DNA of 55,486 nt from an uncultured Opitutaceae bacterium (lineage in GTDB: Bacteria > Verrucomicrobiota > Verrucomicrobiia > Opitutales > Opitutaceae): contig CAIOZY010000011.1 in assembly GCA_903862935.1 (NCBI GenBank), positions 1 through 55,486 on the forward strand, in the 5' to 3' direction. The translations under genes and the position numbers were made by a program. Below the pieces are notes generated by a model that did no database searches, was not told where the DNA came from, and saw only the letters and a program-made list of their open reading frames with translations. Below, in pieces: positions 43,158 through 51,580 of the stretch. Every line of letters starts with the position of its first letter. Position 1 is the stretch's first letter.

Positions 43158-44756
43158 ATGCCCCAGCCGCTGCTTGCCCTGGCTGCGCCCGCAGCCCGGC
43201 AGTTCGGAGGAATAGACTGGATTGTCCTCGCCGCGTACGCCTTGGCGATCCTAGCCATAGGCTTCTACTACTCCCGCCGCCAGCGCACCACCGAGGAATT
43301 CTTCGTCGCCGGCCGCAACAAGAGGCCGATCCTGGCCGGGATCTCGATCTTTGCCTCGATGTTCACGCTCATCTCGTACCTAGCGGTGCCGGGCGAGTGG
43401 GTGCAGAACGGCCCCGTCGTCGCCTGCTTCAACGTCCTGAGTGTGCCGGTGATTCTGCTGATCGTCGGCTTCTTCCTGATCCCCGGGATCATGAAGCTTC
43501 CGATCACGAGCGCCTACGAGCTGCTGGAGGCCCGCCTCGGCCGCACGGGCCGGATGCTGGGCTCGGGCACCTTCGCCGTGATCCGCCTGGTCTGGATGGC
43601 GCTCATCCTGTACACGACGGCGCTGATCCTCGTGAGCACGATCGGCTGCGACCGCGGCTGGGTGCCGACCTTCGAACTGGGGATGGGGCTGGTTGCGACC
43701 GCGACCGCCCTGGCGGGCGGGATGGACGCGGTCATGATCATCAGTGTCGTCGATTTTTTGGTCCTGCTCCTGGGGGCGATCCTCACGGTCGCCTCGATCA
43801 CCGTGCGGGTGGGGGGCCTGGGCGGGTGGTTTCCCCACCGGTGGGAGGCCCACTGGGCCCCCGAGCCGTTCTTCAGCACCGATCCCCACGTGCGGGTGAC
43901 GATGCTCGGCACTTTCGTCGTCTTCGCCATCGGCCAGATCTGCCTGGCCGGCTCCGACCAGATCGCGATCCAGCGCTACCTGACGACCCGCGACGCTGCG
44001 GCGGCCCGGCGGGCGTACGTGAACACGGCGATTTCGATCGCCGGGACCTTCGCTCTCCTGGGAGTCGTCGGGGCCTCGGTCGTGGGCTTCTACACGGCCT
44101 TCCCCGGAAGCCTCCCGGCGGGCATGTCGGTCGCGAAAAACGGCGACATCTGCTTCCCCTACTACATGAGTCACTACCTGGCGCCCGGACTCTCGGGCCT
44201 GGTGGTCGCCGGGATGCTCGCCGGCTCGATGTCGGGGCTGTGCGCGGGGGTCAACTCGGTCGTCACCGTCCTCGCCAAGGACTTTGTCGACACGACCCGG
44301 TGGGGCTCGGCCCGCTCGGACACCTCCCGGCTCAGGACAGCCCGGATCCTGTCTCTTTGCGTCGGGGTCGTCATCGTTCTGGGAAGCCTCGTCATCGGGG
44401 CCGTGCCCGGGAACCTGATCGAGGTCACCAACAAGACCGTAAACCTGTTCATGTACGCCCTGTTCGGGCTGTTCTTCCTGGCGATGTTCGTGCGCTTTGC
44501 CACCCCCTTCGGGGCTGTGATGAGCGTCGTCTACGGGGTCGCCGCGGCGATCTTGGTCGGCTACTGGGACCTGATAGCCGGGGGCCCCCGCCTGAGCTTC
44601 CAGTGGATCGCCCCGGTCTCCCAGTCGGTGAGCATCGCCTCCGGGGTCCTCTTCAGCCTGCTTCCCACCCGGGGAAGGCGGGGCGCCGTCATCGCCGGAT
44701 GGGCGGTTGCCTCCCTCGCGCCGCTCGCCGCGGCCATTGCCTGGCTCCTGCGCTGA
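43158..44756 (+). CDS. sodium:solute symporter (SSS family)
   Basis: A 532-residue membrane protein with about 13-14 helices. DWIVLAAYALAILAIGFYYSRR, then EEFFVAGRNKRPILAGISIFAS, is the hallmark N-terminus of the SSS family. GWVPTFELGMG..., LAGSDQIAIQRYLTTRDAA (family signature region) and SGLVVAGMLAGSMSGLCAGVNSVVTVL (sodium-site helix) follow. The family imports sugars, sialic acid, amino acids and carboxylates with Na+. It follows the TonB receptor past a terminator and probably carries the same compound across the inner membrane. Confidence 0.9.
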   Translation: MPQPLLALAAPAARQFGGIDWIVLAAYALAILAIGFYYSRRQRTTEEFFVAGRNKRPILAGISIFASMFTLISYLAVPGEWVQNGPVVACFNVLSVPVILLIVGFFLIPGIMKLPITSAYELLEARLGRTGRMLGSGTFAVIRLVWMALILYTTALILVSTIGCDRGWVPTFELGMGLVATATALAGGMDAVMIISVVDFLVLLLGAILTVASITVRVGGLGGWFPHRWEAHWAPEPFFSTDPHVRVTMLGTFVVFAIGQICLAGSDQIAIQRYLTTRDAAAARRAYVNTAISIAGTFALLGVVGASVVGFYTAFPGSLPAGMSVAKNGDICFPYYMSHYLAPGLSGLVVAGMLAGSMSGLCAGVNSVVTVLAKDFVDTTRWGSARSDTSRLRTARILSLCVGVVIVLGSLVIGAVPGNLIEVTNKTVNLFMYALFGLFFLAMFVRFATPFGAVMSVVYGVAAAILVGYWDLIAGGPRLSFQWIAPVSQSVSIASGVLFSLLPTRGRRGAVIAGWAVASLAPLAAAIAWLLR

Positions 44757-44780
44757 GAACGGGGATACGTGTCGATTTAT

Positions 44781-44807
44781 TTGACAGGCGAAGCGGGCTT
44801 CTAGGAT
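44781..44807 (+). promoter_or_regulatory. candidate sigma-70-type promoter before the dehydrogenase operon
   Basis: TTGACA (44781-44786) is a perfect -35 hexamer; TAGGAT (44802-44807) matches four of six -10 positions but at a short 15-bp spacing. It stands about 67 bp before the ATG at 44874, in the 117-bp gap after the symporter. Confidence 0.4.
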
Positions 44808-44873
44808 GCGGGTCCGGGCCCCATGCTTCGCGGAAAATTCCGGAGGCCGCCTCGCCCTCCACCCAGCCACCCC

Positions 44874-45971
44874 ATGCCCAACCCGAACACCCCACCGGCC
44901 GCCCCGATCCTCAGGTTTCACGAGGAGACCCTGCGCGAGTACTGCTGGAAGCTCCTCGCGGCCCACGGTGCCCCGGAGGCCCACGCCCGGATCGTGGGCG
45001 ACTCCCTGGTCGCCGCCAACCTGCGCGGCGTCGATTCCCACGGGATCCAGATGATGACCCTCTACTTGGGCCAGCTCAAGGCCCGGGGGATGGACCCCGC
45101 CGAGGAGGGCGCGGTGGCCCATGAGTCGGGCTGCTGCCTGACCTACGACGGGAAAAACGGCCTGGGACAGGTCGTGGCCGACCGGTGCGCGGCCCACGCG
45201 GCCCGGCTGGTCGCCGGCTCCGGGATGGGAATGGTCGTCGCCCGCAACTCGAACCACTTTGGGACGGCCGCCTACTGGGCCGAGAAGATCGCCCGGTCCG
45301 GGGCGATCGGGATCGCGATGTGCAACTCCTCGCCGGCGGTCCCTCCCTGGCAGGGGCGCTCGCCGCGCCTGGGGACCAACCCCATAGCGATCGCCGTCCC
45401 GGGCTCGGACCCGGCCCGCTTCCAGTTCGACATGGCGACGACCACGGTCGCCTTGGGCAAGGTCGGAAACGCCGCCTTCCGCGGCGAACCCACGATCCCG
45501 GCAAAGTGGGGCTTCCTCGACTCCGAGGGCAACCCGACGACGGACACGGCGGCCGCCCAGAAGGGCCTGCCGACTCCGATCGGCGGCTACAAGGGAACGG
45601 GCCTTGCGATGATGGTGGAGGTCCTCTGCTCGGTCTTGAGCGGCGGCCCGATCTCCTTGGATGTGCCGAGCTACCGCGGCCGCAAGACCGAGGTCCCGCT
45701 GCAGATCAGCCAGATGTTTCTCGCGATTGACCCGGCGCGCTTCATGCCGCTGCCCCTTTTTGAGGCCCGCACGGGCCACCTGAAGGAACTGATCAAGTCC
45801 TCGGAGCCCGCGCGCGGCTACACCGAGGTGCTGGTGGCCGGAGAACCCGAGCGGCGGGCGAGCCAGGAGCGGGCCCGCGACGGAATCCCCGTCCCCGGTC
45901 CCCTCTGGGAGCAGCTTGCCGCCGCCGGGCGGGAGCTCAACGTGATTGCCCCGTCCCCCGACGCCCCCTAA
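44874..45971 (+). CDS. Ldh/malate-type (Ldh2) dehydrogenase
   Basis: A 365-residue NAD(P)-dependent dehydrogenase of the type-2 malate/L-lactate family, the fold of YiaK/ComC-like 2,3-diketo-L-gulonate and sulfolactate dehydrogenases. Landmarks are LVAANLRGVDSHGI, VARNSNHFGTAAYWAEKIA (catalytic His) and PRLGTNPIAIAVPG, then GGYKGTGLAMMVEVL near 235. ATG 44874 (MPNPNTPP) was used; the open frame extends 17 codons upstream. It is the first of three genes (dehydrogenase, RraA-like, LhgO-like) with gaps of 15 and 17 bp. A role in oxidising a 2-hydroxy acid from the sugar is likely. Confidence 0.88.
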   Translation: MPNPNTPPAAPILRFHEETLREYCWKLLAAHGAPEAHARIVGDSLVAANLRGVDSHGIQMMTLYLGQLKARGMDPAEEGAVAHESGCCLTYDGKNGLGQVVADRCAAHAARLVAGSGMGMVVARNSNHFGTAAYWAEKIARSGAIGIAMCNSSPAVPPWQGRSPRLGTNPIAIAVPGSDPARFQFDMATTTVALGKVGNAAFRGEPTIPAKWGFLDSEGNPTTDTAAAQKGLPTPIGGYKGTGLAMMVEVLCSVLSGGPISLDVPSYRGRKTEVPLQISQMFLAIDPARFMPLPLFEARTGHLKELIKSSEPARGYTEVLVAGEPERRASQERARDGIPVPGPLWEQLAAAGRELNVIAPSPDAP

Positions 45972-45986
45972 TATCCCCTTTTCCCG

Positions 45987-46700
45987 ATGTCCCTCACACC
46001 CCTCATTGAACAGCTTCGCGACTTCGACACCGCCCTCATCGCCAACACGATCGGCGCCATCGACCCCACTCCTGCCCACGAGTACTACATGGGAGGATCG
46101 ATCGTCTCGCTGACCCCGAGCCTCGGGCCCACGGTCGGGGTCGCCCTCACCTGCGAACTCGACACGAGCACCCCCGGCGCGAAGCCCCAGATGGAGCCCT
46201 GGTACGAGCTGCTGAAGCTCATGGAGAAGTCGCCCGACCCGACGGTGCTTGTCATCAAGACGACGGGGCCCCGGCCCGACCACGAGTGCGTGATCGGCGA
46301 CGGGATGGCCAAGATGATGGACAGCCTGGGCTGCATCGGCCTGGTGACCGACGGGGGCGTCCGGGACATCGAGGGGATCATGACCGTCCCGTTCGCCGTG
46401 TACGGCAAGGGCCGCACGATCCACCACTGCGCGCTGCGCTTCGGCCGGATCAACATTCCCGTCGAGGTGGGCGGGATCACCGTGAGCCCCGGGGACGTGA
46501 TCCACGCCAACATCGGTGGGGTCTTGCGGATCCCCCCCGGCTGCCTGGCCGAGCTTCCGTCCCGTGCCACGGCGATGAGCGCCTTTGAGCACGAAACCCA
46601 CTGCGTCTGGCGCCAGGCGGGGGTCTCGATCGACGAAAAGCGAAAAGCCGTCGCCGAGCTGCTGGTCAAACACGGCTTCGGCGGCCCGGCCCGCCGCTAA
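45987..46700 (+). CDS. RraA-like / 4-hydroxy-4-methyl-2-oxoglutarate-type aldolase
   Basis: A 237-residue RraA/HMG-aldolase-family protein. The active-site pattern GDGMAKMMDSLGCIGLVTDG, followed by GVRD, supplies the phosphate/pyruvate loop, the Asp-Gly pair and the Arg-Asp that hold the metal in true aldolases. GGITVSPGDVIHANIGGVLRIPP is the second core motif. Because these residues are kept, an aldolase or oxaloacetate-decarboxylase activity is more likely than the RNase-E-inhibitor role of E. coli RraA. It lies between the dehydrogenase and the LhgO-like oxidase in one operon. Confidence 0.85.
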   Translation: MSLTPLIEQLRDFDTALIANTIGAIDPTPAHEYYMGGSIVSLTPSLGPTVGVALTCELDTSTPGAKPQMEPWYELLKLMEKSPDPTVLVIKTTGPRPDHECVIGDGMAKMMDSLGCIGLVTDGGVRDIEGIMTVPFAVYGKGRTIHHCALRFGRINIPVEVGGITVSPGDVIHANIGGVLRIPPGCLAELPSRATAMSAFEHETHCVWRQAGVSIDEKRKAVAELLVKHGFGGPARR

Positions 46701-46717
46701 AGCGGGGGATCTTTCCC

Positions 46718-47908
46718 ATGCGGACCGTCGTCATCGGGGGCGGGATCGTGGGGCTGGCCGTCGCCCGCGAGGTCCAGGCGGCCGACCCGGCCTGCCGGGT
46801 GTGCGTCTTGGAGAAGGACGGCGGCGTGGGCCGCCACCAGAGCACCCGAAACAGCGGGGTCCTCCACGCGGGGCTCTATTACAAGCCGGGTTCGCTCAAG
46901 GCGCGGCTTGCCACCGAGGGGATCCGCCTGATGACGCGCTTTTGCGCGGACAAAGGGATAGCCCACGAGATCTGCGGCAAGGTCGTGATTGCCACGGATT
47001 CGGCCGAGGTGGGCCGCCTTGACGAGCTCCACCGCAGAGGGACGGCGAACGGCCTGAAGGGCCTGCGCAAGCTCGGGGGCGAGGAGCTGAGGGAGATCGA
47101 GCCCCACGCCGGGGGCGTTGCCGGGGTCTTCGTCCCCGAGGAGGGGATTGTCGACTATGAGGCGGTGTGCGCGGCGATGAAGGCCGACATCGAGGCCTCG
47201 GGCGGCGAGGTCAGGACGAACAGCCGGGTGACCGGAATCGGCGAGGGGGGGCCGGGCTGGGTCCTGGAGACGCCCGCCGGCGAGGTAGAGGCCGGATACC
47301 TCATCAATTGCGCCGGGCTTTTCTCGGACCGCGTGGCCGAGCTTGCGGGGATCGAGCGCAAGGTCCGGATCGTCCCCTTCCGGGGCGAGTACTACAAGCT
47401 GGGCGAGCGGGCCAGCGGCCTTGTCCGCAACCTCATCTACCCGGTTCCCGACCCGAGCTTCCCTTTCCTGGGGGTCCACTTCACCCGAATGATCCACGGC
47501 GGGGTCGAGGCCGGCCCGAACGCGGTCCTCGCCTTCGCCCGCGAGGGCTACTCGTGGAGGGATTTCTCTGCGCGGGACCTCGCCGACTCGCTGAGCTTTC
47601 CCGGGCTGTGGCGCTTCCTGGGCAAGCACCGAGGCATGTGCTGGCAGGAGGTCGTCCGATCCCTCAGCCGCAAACGGTTCTGCCAGTCGCTCCAGAGGCT
47701 CGTCCCCGACGTCCGCGAGAGCGACCTGGAGACCGGGGGGGCCGGCGTGCGCGCCCAGGCGATGCATGTCGACGGGACCTTCATCCAGGACTTCTGGATC
47801 GAGCAAAGGCCCAAGGCGCTCCACGTGCTGAACGCCCCGAGCCCCGGGGCCACGGCCTCGATCGCGATCGCCCGGGAGATTGTCTCCCGGATCCCGCGCC
47901 AGGGCTGA
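46718..47908 (+). CDS. lhgO: L-2-hydroxyglutarate oxidase (LhgO)-like FAD protein
   Basis: A 396-residue FAD enzyme of the DAO family. The FAD loop VVIGGGIVGLAVAREVQ is at the start, LEKDGGVGRHQSTRNSGVLH (hallmark of LhgO) follows, and AGLYYKPGSLKA. YLINCAGLFSDRVAELAGIE and the C-terminal NAPSPGATASIAIAREI complete it. The family oxidises L-2-hydroxyglutarate to 2-oxoglutarate, passing electrons to quinones; here a related 2-hydroxy acid from the sugar route is possible. It is the last gene of the dehydrogenase/RraA operon; its TGA lies in a hairpin shared with the convergent kelch gene. Confidence 0.85.
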   Translation: MRTVVIGGGIVGLAVAREVQAADPACRVCVLEKDGGVGRHQSTRNSGVLHAGLYYKPGSLKARLATEGIRLMTRFCADKGIAHEICGKVVIATDSAEVGRLDELHRRGTANGLKGLRKLGGEELREIEPHAGGVAGVFVPEEGIVDYEAVCAAMKADIEASGGEVRTNSRVTGIGEGGPGWVLETPAGEVEAGYLINCAGLFSDRVAELAGIERKVRIVPFRGEYYKLGERASGLVRNLIYPVPDPSFPFLGVHFTRMIHGGVEAGPNAVLAFAREGYSWRDFSARDLADSLSFPGLWRFLGKHRGMCWQEVVRSLSRKRFCQSLQRLVPDVRESDLETGGAGVRAQAMHVDGTFIQDFWIEQRPKALHVLNAPSPGATASIAIAREIVSRIPRQG

Positions 47909-47919
47909 CGGCTCAGCCC
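47902..47919. terminator. hairpin shared by convergent stop codons (LhgO-like and kelch genes)
   Basis: GGGCTGA (47902-47908) and TCAGCCC (47913-47919) form a perfect 7-bp stem with a 4-nt loop. The TGA stop of each convergent gene is in one arm. There is no T-run, so its function as a bidirectional terminator is an inference. Confidence 0.5.
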
Positions 47920-48797
47920 GCCTGCAGGGTCCAGGGGGCCCGCTGCTTGATCCCGCTTTCCCCGGTGACCCCGATCACCGAGGAGCCGACCCCGACAAAG
48001 CGCGTGTCGGCAAGACCGTGGGGCAGGGCGCCCGCGGGCGAGACTGCGCCCGAGAGCGGATCGATCGAGAAGATGGGTTTTTCGAAGGTGTCGGTGTAGC
48101 CGCCGATGAAGAGCATGCGGCCACCCTGGGCGAGCCCGCACGCGGCCCGGATCGGCCGGGGCAGCCGTCCGATCTCCGACCAGGAGTCCGTCCTGGGGTC
48201 GTAGGCGAGGATGTCGTCCAGGTTCCGGACCGCACCGTTTTCGCTCGTGGCCCCGCCGGCGACGAGGATCCGGCCGCCCGCGGCCGCAACGGCCGGGGTG
48301 AAACGCAGGATGCCGGGCCTCGGCGCCCGGGGTTCCCAGCGGCCTCCGGGCTTCCAGGACCACAGAGTCGCCGTGGCCGAGCTGAGTTCACCCGTCGTGT
48401 AGCCTCCCAGCAGGTAGACCGTGCCGTCGAGGACGGCGGCCGCGGGCTGCTTGCGGGGGGAGGGCAGGGCGCAGTCCTCGAGCAGCGCCCAGGTCCCCGA
48501 GCGCAGCCGCCAGACATCCGCCTCACAGGAACCGTTGGACCCGCCGCCGATCGCGTAGAGGTCGTCGCCCAGGACGGCGCAGGCCGCGTCCCCGTGGGGG
48601 CGGGGCATCGGCGCGCACGCCTCCCAGCGGTTGAGCCGGGGGTCGAAGCGGTCGACGCGGTCGACCCAGAGCTTCTTGTCTGCCTGCCAGAGGGTGCCGC
48701 CGGCGACGACGACCCTGCCCTGGACTACGCCCGCGGCGGAGCCGGCGCGCGGCAGGGGCAGGGGTTCCCTCTCGGTCCATTTGAACAGGTCTATCAT
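47913..48797 (-). CDS. kelch-repeat protein, N-acetylneuraminate-epimerase (NanM)-like
   Basis: A 294-residue six-bladed kelch propeller. Repeats end in Gly-Gly followed by aromatic or Trp/Tyr patterns: VVVAGGTLWQADKKLWVDRV, LYAIGGGSNGSCEADVWRL, VYLLGGYTTGELSSATATLW, ILVAGGATSENGAVRNLDDI and MLFIGGYTDTFEKPIFSID. No signal peptide is seen, unlike periplasmic NanM. The arrangement with a DapA/NanA-type lyase immediately upstream on the same strand recalls sialic-acid loci, but kelch domains are also used for other mutarotases or binding. It lies 19 bp after that lyase gene. Confidence 0.8.
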   Translation of the reverse strand: MIDLFKWTEREPLPLPRAGSAAGVVQGRVVVAGGTLWQADKKLWVDRVDRFDPRLNRWEACAPMPRPHGDAACAVLGDDLYAIGGGSNGSCEADVWRLRSGTWALLEDCALPSPRKQPAAAVLDGTVYLLGGYTTGELSSATATLWSWKPGGRWEPRAPRPGILRFTPAVAAAGGRILVAGGATSENGAVRNLDDILAYDPRTDSWSEIGRLPRPIRAACGLAQGGRMLFIGGYTDTFEKPIFSIDPLSGAVSPAGALPHGLADTRFVGVGSSVIGVTGESGIKQRAPWTLQAG

Positions 48798-48816
48798 GGT
48801 GTGGGGGGTCGGGGGA

Positions 48817-49761
48817 TCAGGAGGGGTTCTCCAGCTTCCAGCGCGCGGGCAGGTTCTCCCGGAAAAGCCGGAAGTCCTCCTCGCTGGCCCCCTCGTAAGG
48901 GGGCAGCAGCCGGGTCGGAAACCACGGGTGGTTCACCCGGAAGATCATCTGGTCGTAGGCCCCGTCCATGTGGAGGCGCCCCTGGGATATCTTTTCCTTC
49001 AACATCTGGCCGATTTCCCGGAACTCCGCGGCGAACTCCTCTCGGAGGGTGTCGTCCCCGTCCACAAACTGGTGGGCCAGCCCGTGGTGCATCGAGCACA
49101 TGGAGATCAGCAGCCCGCAGGGCCCGACCTTTCGCCCCGCCACGTAGCCTGGCTCCGTGAAGTAGAACTTGAGCCTCGGTACCGTGGTCAGAAACTCGCG
49201 CGCCTGGGGCGCGTCGACCCCGGTCGCCTTCACGGCGACTAGGTTCGGGTGGGCCTGCTCGAGCCGGCGATAGTCGGCGGCGGTGAGCATGCGCTTCACG
49301 CGGGCGACATTGTAATGAAGGAAGAAGCAGTCGGGAAAACGCCCGCAGGTCTCGGCAAAGAACCGGTCGAGCTCGCGATCGGTCAGGGCCCCCCAGGCCG
49401 GCAGCGAGATCTGGAACTCCCGGAAGCCCAGGTCGCGGGCGCGTGCGATCCGCTCGATCACGGTGCCGAGGGAAAGCGAGATCACCCCGGCCATCGGCCT
49501 CACCCCGCACTCGCCGGAGACTTTCCAGAAGGCCGAGGCGATCTGCCCAAACTGCGAGTCGGTGACCGCGTGCCCCTCCCCGGCCGTCCCGAAGATGTAG
49601 ATGTGGCGCGTCAGACCCTCGGCGATCGCCCGGACCTCGCGGCGGAAGATCCCCTCGGCAAACTCATACTGCTCGGTCCACGGGATGACGGCCGTGGCGA
49701 GGATGGGGTGGGGCTGGGGCTGCCCTTCCCAGGGACGGTTCCGGGCTCCGGGGGTCGTCAT
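48817..49761 (-). CDS. dihydrodipicolinate synthase (DapA/NanA) family lyase
   Basis: A 314-residue Schiff-base aldolase. The substrate carboxylate loop is GTAGEG (59-64), the catalytic Tyr150 is in FFLHYNVAR and the Schiff-base Lys178 in LVAVKATG. These residues are present, so it is likely an active lyase of the N-acetylneuraminate/KDG/HPA type. The usual Y-N-x-P loop is Y-N-V-A-R here. The ATG at 49761 overlaps the gntR stop by four bases (ATGA), so it is translationally coupled. It precedes the kelch gene. Confidence 0.85.
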   Translation of the reverse strand: MTTPGARNRPWEGQPQPHPILATAVIPWTEQYEFAEGIFRREVRAIAEGLTRHIYIFGTAGEGHAVTDSQFGQIASAFWKVSGECGVRPMAGVISLSLGTVIERIARARDLGFREFQISLPAWGALTDRELDRFFAETCGRFPDCFFLHYNVARVKRMLTAADYRRLEQAHPNLVAVKATGVDAPQAREFLTTVPRLKFYFTEPGYVAGRKVGPCGLLISMCSMHHGLAHQFVDGDDTLREEFAAEFREIGQMLKEKISQGRLHMDGAYDQMIFRVNHPWFPTRLLPPYEGASEEDFRLFRENLPARWKLENPS

Positions 49762-50507
49762 GCCATGTAGGCCAGCTCCTCGTCGGTGAGTTGGCGGGCC
49801 GTGATCCGGTTTCGCTCCCGGGTCATCGTGCGCAGGTGGGTGTCGATGATGTCGCGGATGTGGCGCTCCATCGCCTCCTTGGCCGCGGCAATGTCGCGCC
49901 GCTCGATCGCCCGGTAGATCTCCTCGTGGCTGGCGAGGACGATGCGGTGCCGCTCCCGCTCGACGGCCGCGTCTGCGGGCTGCTCGGGCTCGGCGGGCCC
50001 CGCCCCGGACACCACGCGGTTGATCAGGTGCAGCCGCAGGATCTCCTTTTTCATCAGGTCGTTCTTGGCCGCCGTCATGATGGCAATGTGGAAGCGCACA
50101 TCTGCGGTGGCCAATTCGATGAAGGGTGGCACGTCGGGGCCGCCGGCGACGATCCGCTCGCTGATCCCCTTCAGGGACTCCAAGGCGAAGCGCAGCTCGT
50201 TCAGGTCGTCCTCGGTGCGATTCTCGGCCGCGAGCCCCGCCGCGTGGGCCTCGAGGGCCTGGCGCATGCTGCACAGCTCCCGGAATTCCTTCAGATCCAT
50301 CGCCTTCACCCGGGCCCCCTGCCCGGGAACAATGCTGGCGAGCCCCTCCAGCTCGAGACGGTGAAGAGCCCGGCGCACCGGAGAGCGGCTTACCCCGATC
50401 TCCAGCGCGAGGTCCTTCTCATTTAGAGCGTGGTTCGGGGCGTACTTGCCGCTCAAAATCCGTTGCCGGATATGATCATAGGCGACATTCGAATTGACAC
50501 GCGTCAT
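49758..50507 (-). CDS. GntR/FadR-family transcriptional regulator (FCD domain), paralogue
   Basis: A 249-residue regulator with a winged HTH (AYDHIRQRILSGKYAPNHAL, IGVSRSPVRRALHRLELEG) and an FCD domain (DVRFHIAIMTAAKND, SHEEIYRAIERRD). It is strikingly similar to the regulator at 31130-31876 across the whole length, including MDLKEFRELC and LRLHLxNRVVSG, so the two derive from a duplication within the cluster. It reads away from the two Gfo/Idh/MocA genes and is coupled to the lyase and kelch genes by an ATGA overlap. The divergent 62-bp gap holds the site noted at 50508-50569. Confidence 0.9.
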   Translation of the reverse strand: MTRVNSNVAYDHIRQRILSGKYAPNHALNEKDLALEIGVSRSPVRRALHRLELEGLASIVPGQGARVKAMDLKEFRELCSMRQALEAHAAGLAAENRTEDDLNELRFALESLKGISERIVAGGPDVPPFIELATADVRFHIAIMTAAKNDLMKKEILRLHLINRVVSGAGPAEPEQPADAAVERERHRIVLASHEEIYRAIERRDIAAAKEAMERHIRDIIDTHLRTMTRERNRITARQLTDEELAYMA

Positions 50508-50569
50508 TTGACATCAAAAATACGCGTGTATGCACAGTAGGCAAGTTGGAAACGTTTAGTGACCCCGCC
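50508..50569. promoter_or_regulatory. short divergent control region of the second gntR gene
   Basis: The 62-bp gap contains ATAC-GCGT-GTAT followed by GTGTATGCAC (around 50520-50536), a near-palindromic patch resembling but not equal to the TGTATACA boxes at 31903-31968. It is a likely site for the adjacent GntR regulator; the different sequence suggests the two regulators may have separate operators (inference). Confidence 0.35.
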
Positions 50570-51580
50570 ATGCCCAAATATTCCGTCCTGATCATCGGTT
50601 GCGGCAGCATCGGGGAGCGCCACCTGAGGTGCTTCCAGCAGTCCGGCCGGGCCGACGTCACGGCCTGTGACATCAACCCCGTCCTCCTGAAGAAGATGGC
50701 CGACACCTACGGGGCTCCCGGCGAGCCCAACTGGGAGAGGGCGGTCGCCTCCGGCCGCTACCAGGTCGTGGTGGTGTGCGCCCCGGCCCAGTTCCACATC
50801 GCGATGGGGATCAAGGCGCTTCAGTCGGGCTGCCACACGCTGCTCGAAAAGCCGCTGTCGAACTCCCTGAAAGGGGTGGACGAACTGATCGCCGCCCGCG
50901 AGAAAAGCGGCAAGAAGATCGCCGTCGCGTACACCTCCTGGGTGATGCCCTTCCTCTGCCAGGCCCGCGACTTTATCAAGGCTGGCGGGATCGGGCCGGT
51001 CCGGCAGGTTGTGATGATCGCCGGCCAGGCCTTCCACCTGCTCCGCCCGGCGTATCGAAACACCTACTACAAGGACCACTTCAGCGGGGGCGGCGCGATC
51101 CAGGACGCCCTGACCCACCAGACCAACTGGGTGGAGAGCGTCATCGGGCCCGCCGAGAGCGTGATGGCCGACTGCGCCCACCTGGAGTTGGACGGGGTCT
51201 CGGTCGAGGACACCGCCCACGTCACCTCCCGGCACCCCGGCGGGGCCCTCGCGAGTTTCGCGATTAACCAGTTCCAGATGCCCAACGAGATCACGCTGCA
51301 GCTGAACGCAGCCAAGGGCAGTGTGAAGATCGAGTATCACGCGCAGCGCTGGGGGGTCCTTCGCGCGGGCGAGACGGACTGGACCTGGACGGTCGCCTCG
51401 GTGCCGGCCCGGGACTCCCATTTCATCGCGGAGGCCAACGCCTTCCTCGACCAGCTCGAGGGCAGGCCCCCGCGGCTGTGCTCCGTCGAAGAGGCGGCCC
51501 ATTCCCTGCGGTTCAACCTGGCCGCGCTCGCCTCGGCAGCCTCCGGCGCGCGCGTCCACACGAAGGACATCCATGCCTAA
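50570..51580 (+). CDS. Gfo/Idh/MocA-family oxidoreductase
   Basis: A 336-residue NAD(P)-dependent sugar oxidoreductase. The Rossmann loop LIIGCGSIGERHLRCF is at residues 5-20, the cofactor Asp lies in TACDINP, the catalytic-Lys motif is LLEKPLSN, and the C-terminal domain has GGGAIQDALTHQTNW with conserved Asp/His residues. ATG 50570 begins MPKYSVLIIG; an earlier in-frame codon adds nothing useful. It overlaps the next oxidoreductase gene by 8 bp, so the pair is coupled. It diverges from the second GntR gene. Confidence 0.9.
   Translation: MPKYSVLIIGCGSIGERHLRCFQQSGRADVTACDINPVLLKKMADTYGAPGEPNWERAVASGRYQVVVVCAPAQFHIAMGIKALQSGCHTLLEKPLSNSLKGVDELIAAREKSGKKIAVAYTSWVMPFLCQARDFIKAGGIGPVRQVVMIAGQAFHLLRPAYRNTYYKDHFSGGGAIQDALTHQTNWVESVIGPAESVMADCAHLELDGVSVEDTAHVTSRHPGGALASFAINQFQMPNEITLQLNAAKGSVKIEYHAQRWGVLRAGETDWTWTVASVPARDSHFIAEANAFLDQLEGRPPRLCSVEEAAHSLRFNLAALASAASGARVHTKDIHA

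Noticed and set aside
43380-46673. Very long minus-strand open frame (about 1,097 codons) opposite the symporter, dehydrogenase and RraA genes
   Set aside because: Its product is low-complexity Gly/Arg/Asp/His-rich with no motif and mirrors three well-supported plus-strand genes. Long antisense frames are common at very high GC.
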